Assembly: GCF_006546835.1 (NCBI RefSeq)
Contig: NZ_VICB01000004.1
Span: 372,001 to 436,000, forward strand
Reading direction: 5' to 3'
Length of the DNA: 64,000 bases
Origin: Actinomyces johnsonii
GTDB lineage: Bacteria; Actinomycetota; Actinomycetes; Actinomycetales; Actinomycetaceae
Shown here one piece after another: positions 61,594 to 64,000 of this stretch; position 1 is the first letter of the stretch; the number at the start of each line of letters is the position of its first letter. The position numbers were made by a program, and so were the translations under genes. The notes below the pieces were generated by a model. It had not been told where the DNA came from and made no database searches. It saw only the letters and a program-made list of their open reading frames with translations.

Positions 61594-62508
61594 ATGAGCC
61601 ATACCTCCTCCGCCGATCCTGATGAGCTTCTCGATGACACTGCCGAGCAGCCTGCTGCCCGCGGGCCGCGGCGCCGCACCGTCAGTGAGGGGCCGGCTGC
61701 TGGCCACGAGGTGCTGAACAACCCCGGCTCGGCCCGCATCTCCCGTGTGGCCGGCCTGTCCCGCCGCAACGCGCGAACCAAGCACCGCCGCTTCCTTGTC
61801 GAAGGCCCCCAGGGCGTGCGCGAGGCAGTCCGTCACGCCCCCGACCGCGTCCTCGACGTCTACCTCACCGAGGCCGCCGTCGAGCGCCACGCCGAGATCT
61901 GGCAGGAGGCTGTGGCAGCCCAGCTCTATGTGCACGTCACCAGCGAGCAGGTCATGGACGCCATGAGCACCGATGCCCAGGGCATCCTCGCCGTCGTCGC
62001 CACCGAAGAGGCCGCCGGCTCCGAAGCGCTGGCCGCCGCCCTGGACGGGGCCAGGCTCGTCGCCGTCCTCACCCAGACCCAGGACCCCGGAAACGCCGGC
62101 GCCATCATCCGAGCCGCTGATGCCGCCGGAGCCGATGCCGTCGTCCTCGTGCGGGGCAGTGTGGATCCCACTGCTCCGAAGGTCGTGCGTTCCACCGCCG
62201 GAAGCCTCTTCCACCTGCCCGTCGTCACCGGGGTAGCCCTGGACGACGTCGTCAGCGCCCTCCACGAGGCCGGACTCACCGTCCTAGCGGCTGACGGACG
62301 CGGGGACTTCGATCTCTTCGAGGCCGAGTCTCTCCTGGAGGCGCCCAGCGCCTGGCTGCTCGGCAACGAGGCCCGCGGACTACCCGCAGAGGCACTGAGC
62401 CGGGCCGACGCCGTCGTCTCCATCCCCGTCTACGGCAAGGCGGAGTCCCTCAATGTCGCGGCAGCTGCGGCCGTCTGCCTCTACGCCAGTGCCCGGGCGC
62501 AGGCGTAG
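61594..62508 (+). CDS. SpoU/TrmH family RNA 2'-O-methyltransferase
   Basis: SAM-dependent ribose methyltransferase with a knotted SPOUT fold, 304 aa. A disordered ~45-residue N-terminus precedes a substrate-binding L30e-like domain (LSRRNARTKHRRFLVEGPQGVREAV). The three SPOUT motifs follow: NAGAIIRAADAAGADAVVL, WLLGNEARGLPAEAL and VSIPVYGKAESLNVAAAAAVCLY. Position after rplT is common in Actinomycetota. The family includes rRNA (RlmB/TsnR-like) and tRNA enzymes; the N-terminal domain suits rRNA, but the target is not fixed. Confidence 0.92.
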   Translation: MSHTSSADPDELLDDTAEQPAARGPRRRTVSEGPAAGHEVLNNPGSARISRVAGLSRRNARTKHRRFLVEGPQGVREAVRHAPDRVLDVYLTEAAVERHAEIWQEAVAAQLYVHVTSEQVMDAMSTDAQGILAVVATEEAAGSEALAAALDGARLVAVLTQTQDPGNAGAIIRAADAAGADAVVLVRGSVDPTAPKVVRSTAGSLFHLPVVTGVALDDVVSALHEAGLTVLAADGRGDFDLFEAESLLEAPSAWLLGNEARGLPAEALSRADAVVSIPVYGKAESLNVAAAAAVCLYASARAQA

Positions 62509-62549
62509 GTACCGGTCGGGAGAGCCTCGGCGGCAGAGCCGCAGCAGAC

Positions 62550-63830
62550 TCACAGCAGCTCGCAGATCGCCTCGGCCGCCCGGCCCGGTCCGTCCAGCCC
62601 CTCCATGAGCTCGGCCATGCGCCGGGCTCGCGAACGCATGACCTCGTCGGTCAGGGCCTCGCGCACCAGTGCGGTCCAGTCAGTCGCGCGAGCCTCCTTC
62701 TGGGACACGAGCCGAGCCGAGCCGAAGGCCGCGCAGCGCTGAACATTGAAGCGCTGCTCGAACTGCAACGGGATCCCGATGAAGGGCCACCCCTGCGCGC
62801 AGCTGGTCTGTACCGTTCCCTCACCGCCGTGGGTGATCGCCAGGTCGACGGCGTCGCCCAGCTGGTGCGCCGGGATCCAGTCGGTGACATGGACGTTGAG
62901 GGGCAGGGTCTCCAGGTCCTCTGGGTGGAGGTGGGAGCGCACCGGCGCCAGCACCTGGCAGTCGGCCCGTCCCAGGCCCCTGAGCACGTCGAGGACGAGG
63001 TCTCGGTTCCCCGATGAGCCCACGGCGAAGTACACCAGGGGCTTGGGGCCGGCGGCCAGGTCAGAGACGAACTCGGGGACCTCGCCGGGCAGATGGGCGT
63101 ACACCGGTCCCACCACCCGGTGGCCCTCGGGCATCTCCAGCCACCGGGGCAGCAGATGCGGAGCACTGGCGATGAGATTGAGGTCCGCGGTGAGTCCGGC
63201 GAACACCCCCTGGGGCAGAGAGACACCGTTGGCCTTGGCCACCTGGTGGAAGGAGCGTGACAGGGGCACCCGGGTCCCAACCGTGTGGAGCAGGCGTGCG
63301 GCGGCGGCGTCGACCAGGCAGTCCTCAGGAGTCACGCGGGGCAGGAAGCCGGTGGCGCCAACCCTGCGCGCAGCCTCCAAATGGGCCAATGAGTAGGCGA
63401 AGGGCCGTACGAAAACCAGGGGCACGCACTCGGCGCGGGCCGAAATAAACTGGCTAGGAGTTACTCCGATAACGACGGCGTCCGGACGCAGGCAGCGCAA
63501 CAGCACCCGCTCGCTCGTGACCCGCTGAGCGAGCATCTGCGTCGTGAACGGGTGGCGCAGGCTGCGCCCCTGGTCGAATGCCAGCGCCAGCCGGCCCTCC
63601 TCGTCGCTCAGGTGGGGGGTGAGTAGACGGAATTCGAAGCCCGCCGCCTTGATGTACTCGGAGTTGCGTCGCGAGAAGCCTGCGAAAACGCACTCCACGT
63701 CCGAGGGCATGCACCGGGCCACCTCAATGGCGCGCGTCACCTCGGCGAAATTGAACGTCTCCGGAGCGAAGAGAAGCCGGGACGTATTCTTGCGCACGGC
63801 CACCGCGCTTCCAGTGGCGCCTTCAGGCAT
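62550..63830 (-). CDS. GT1-like glycosyltransferase (UGT/MGT fold)
   Basis: GT-B glycosyltransferase of 426 aa from ATG 63830, which has AAGGAGAG 7 nt upstream; the frame extends to 63884 without such a site. Two Rossmann domains: N-terminal SRLLFAPETFNFAEVTRAIEVARCM, C-terminal PLVYFAVGSSGNRDLVLDVLRGL, and the sugar-nucleotide block DWIPAHQLGDAVDLAITHGGEGTVQTSCAQGWPFIGIPLQFEQRFNVQRC with its HGG and Gln. Such enzymes glycosylate lipids or small molecules. It has no biosynthetic neighbours in the window, and its surroundings upstream are unusually AT-rich. Confidence 0.82.
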   Translation of the reverse strand: MPEGATGSAVAVRKNTSRLLFAPETFNFAEVTRAIEVARCMPSDVECVFAGFSRRNSEYIKAAGFEFRLLTPHLSDEEGRLALAFDQGRSLRHPFTTQMLAQRVTSERVLLRCLRPDAVVIGVTPSQFISARAECVPLVFVRPFAYSLAHLEAARRVGATGFLPRVTPEDCLVDAAAARLLHTVGTRVPLSRSFHQVAKANGVSLPQGVFAGLTADLNLIASAPHLLPRWLEMPEGHRVVGPVYAHLPGEVPEFVSDLAAGPKPLVYFAVGSSGNRDLVLDVLRGLGRADCQVLAPVRSHLHPEDLETLPLNVHVTDWIPAHQLGDAVDLAITHGGEGTVQTSCAQGWPFIGIPLQFEQRFNVQRCAAFGSARLVSQKEARATDWTALVREALTDEVMRSRARRMAELMEGLDGPGRAAEAICELL

Positions 63831-63890
63831 GATCAGCTCTCCTTCTGAGAGTGAGGGGTGCCAAGCACCGGAGTCCCCCGACATCTCTTA

Positions 63891-63907
63891 TTGCACGCCA
63901 TGTGCAA
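63891..63907. promoter_or_regulatory. Inverted repeat upstream of the GT1-like gene
   Basis: TTGCAC-GCCAT-GTGCAA, perfect 6-bp arms, 60 bp before the start codon of the minus-strand gene. It could be an operator. The region from here to the window end is markedly richer in A and T and holds no recognised gene. Confidence 0.4.
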
Positions 63908-64000
63908 CTGGAGGAGAGGTTAGCACGTCTATTCTTACACGGATGCCATTTTTACGATGAGGTTGGAATGCCGGATAAATATATGCAAGGTGAATAAAGC

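Overview
The window is a high-GC, gene-dense actinobacterial chromosome segment. The best match is an oral/animal-associated Actinomyces. The grounds are a division and cell-wall cluster without ftsA but with sepF, yggT and divIVA; a PriA-type HisA; a surface protein with an LPLTG sorting signal; and gene order typical of Actinomycetota. The genus is inferred from protein character, not from a database search. No tRNA, rRNA, CRISPR array, insertion sequence or prophage was seen.

Layout. (1) 1-14919: dcw cluster rsmH (5' end cut off)-ftsL-ftsI-murE-murF-mraY-murD-ftsW-murG-murC-ftsQ, mostly with overlapping stop/start codons. (2) 14920-19086: ftsZ-pgeF-sepF-yggT-divIVA behind its own promoter region, closed by a strong hairpin. 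(3) 19311-25797: lspA-rluD-panE, then dnaE. (4) 26092-31435: a BCCT transporter, a small S4 RNA-binding protein, a sortase-anchored beta-helix surface protein and an unknown small protein. (5) 31565-35225: a SAM riboswitch followed by metF-metE. (6) 35316-36656: hisD, alone. (7) 36837-44381: an exopolysaccharide-type cluster (small membrane protein, processive GT2 synthase, membrane-anchored beta-sandwich protein, UDP-GlcNAc 2-epimerase, secreted DUF2334 deacetylase-like protein, GH-A-like lipoprotein). (8) 44421-48795: a RecQ helicase with a phosphoribosyltransferase-like tail, divergent from a Na+/H+ antiporter. (9) 48872-55170: hisC-hisB-unknown and hisH-hisA, separated by an antisense Ser/Thr kinase. 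(10) 55213-58243: a lipid operon (CDP-alcohol phosphatidyltransferase-like, CdsA, PlsC). (11) 58343-62508: sseB, a small unknown gene, infC-rpmI-rplT and a SpoU/TrmH methyltransferase. (12) 62550-63830: a GT1-like glycosyltransferase.

How it fits together. Regions 1-2 make lipid II and build the divisome (FtsL/I/W/Q/Z, SepF, DivIVA). Regions 4, 7 and 12 shape the cell surface. Region 7 looks like a self-contained synthesis/modification/turnover unit for a polymer probably built from GlcNAc/ManNAc, and is the best candidate for an undescribed system. Expression signals stand out: infC has a near-certain ATC start codon, metF is probably controlled at translation by a SAM riboswitch lying directly against its ribosome-binding site, and many genes carry a TAnnnT -10 hexamer only 6-8 nt before the start codon, which implies leaderless mRNAs.
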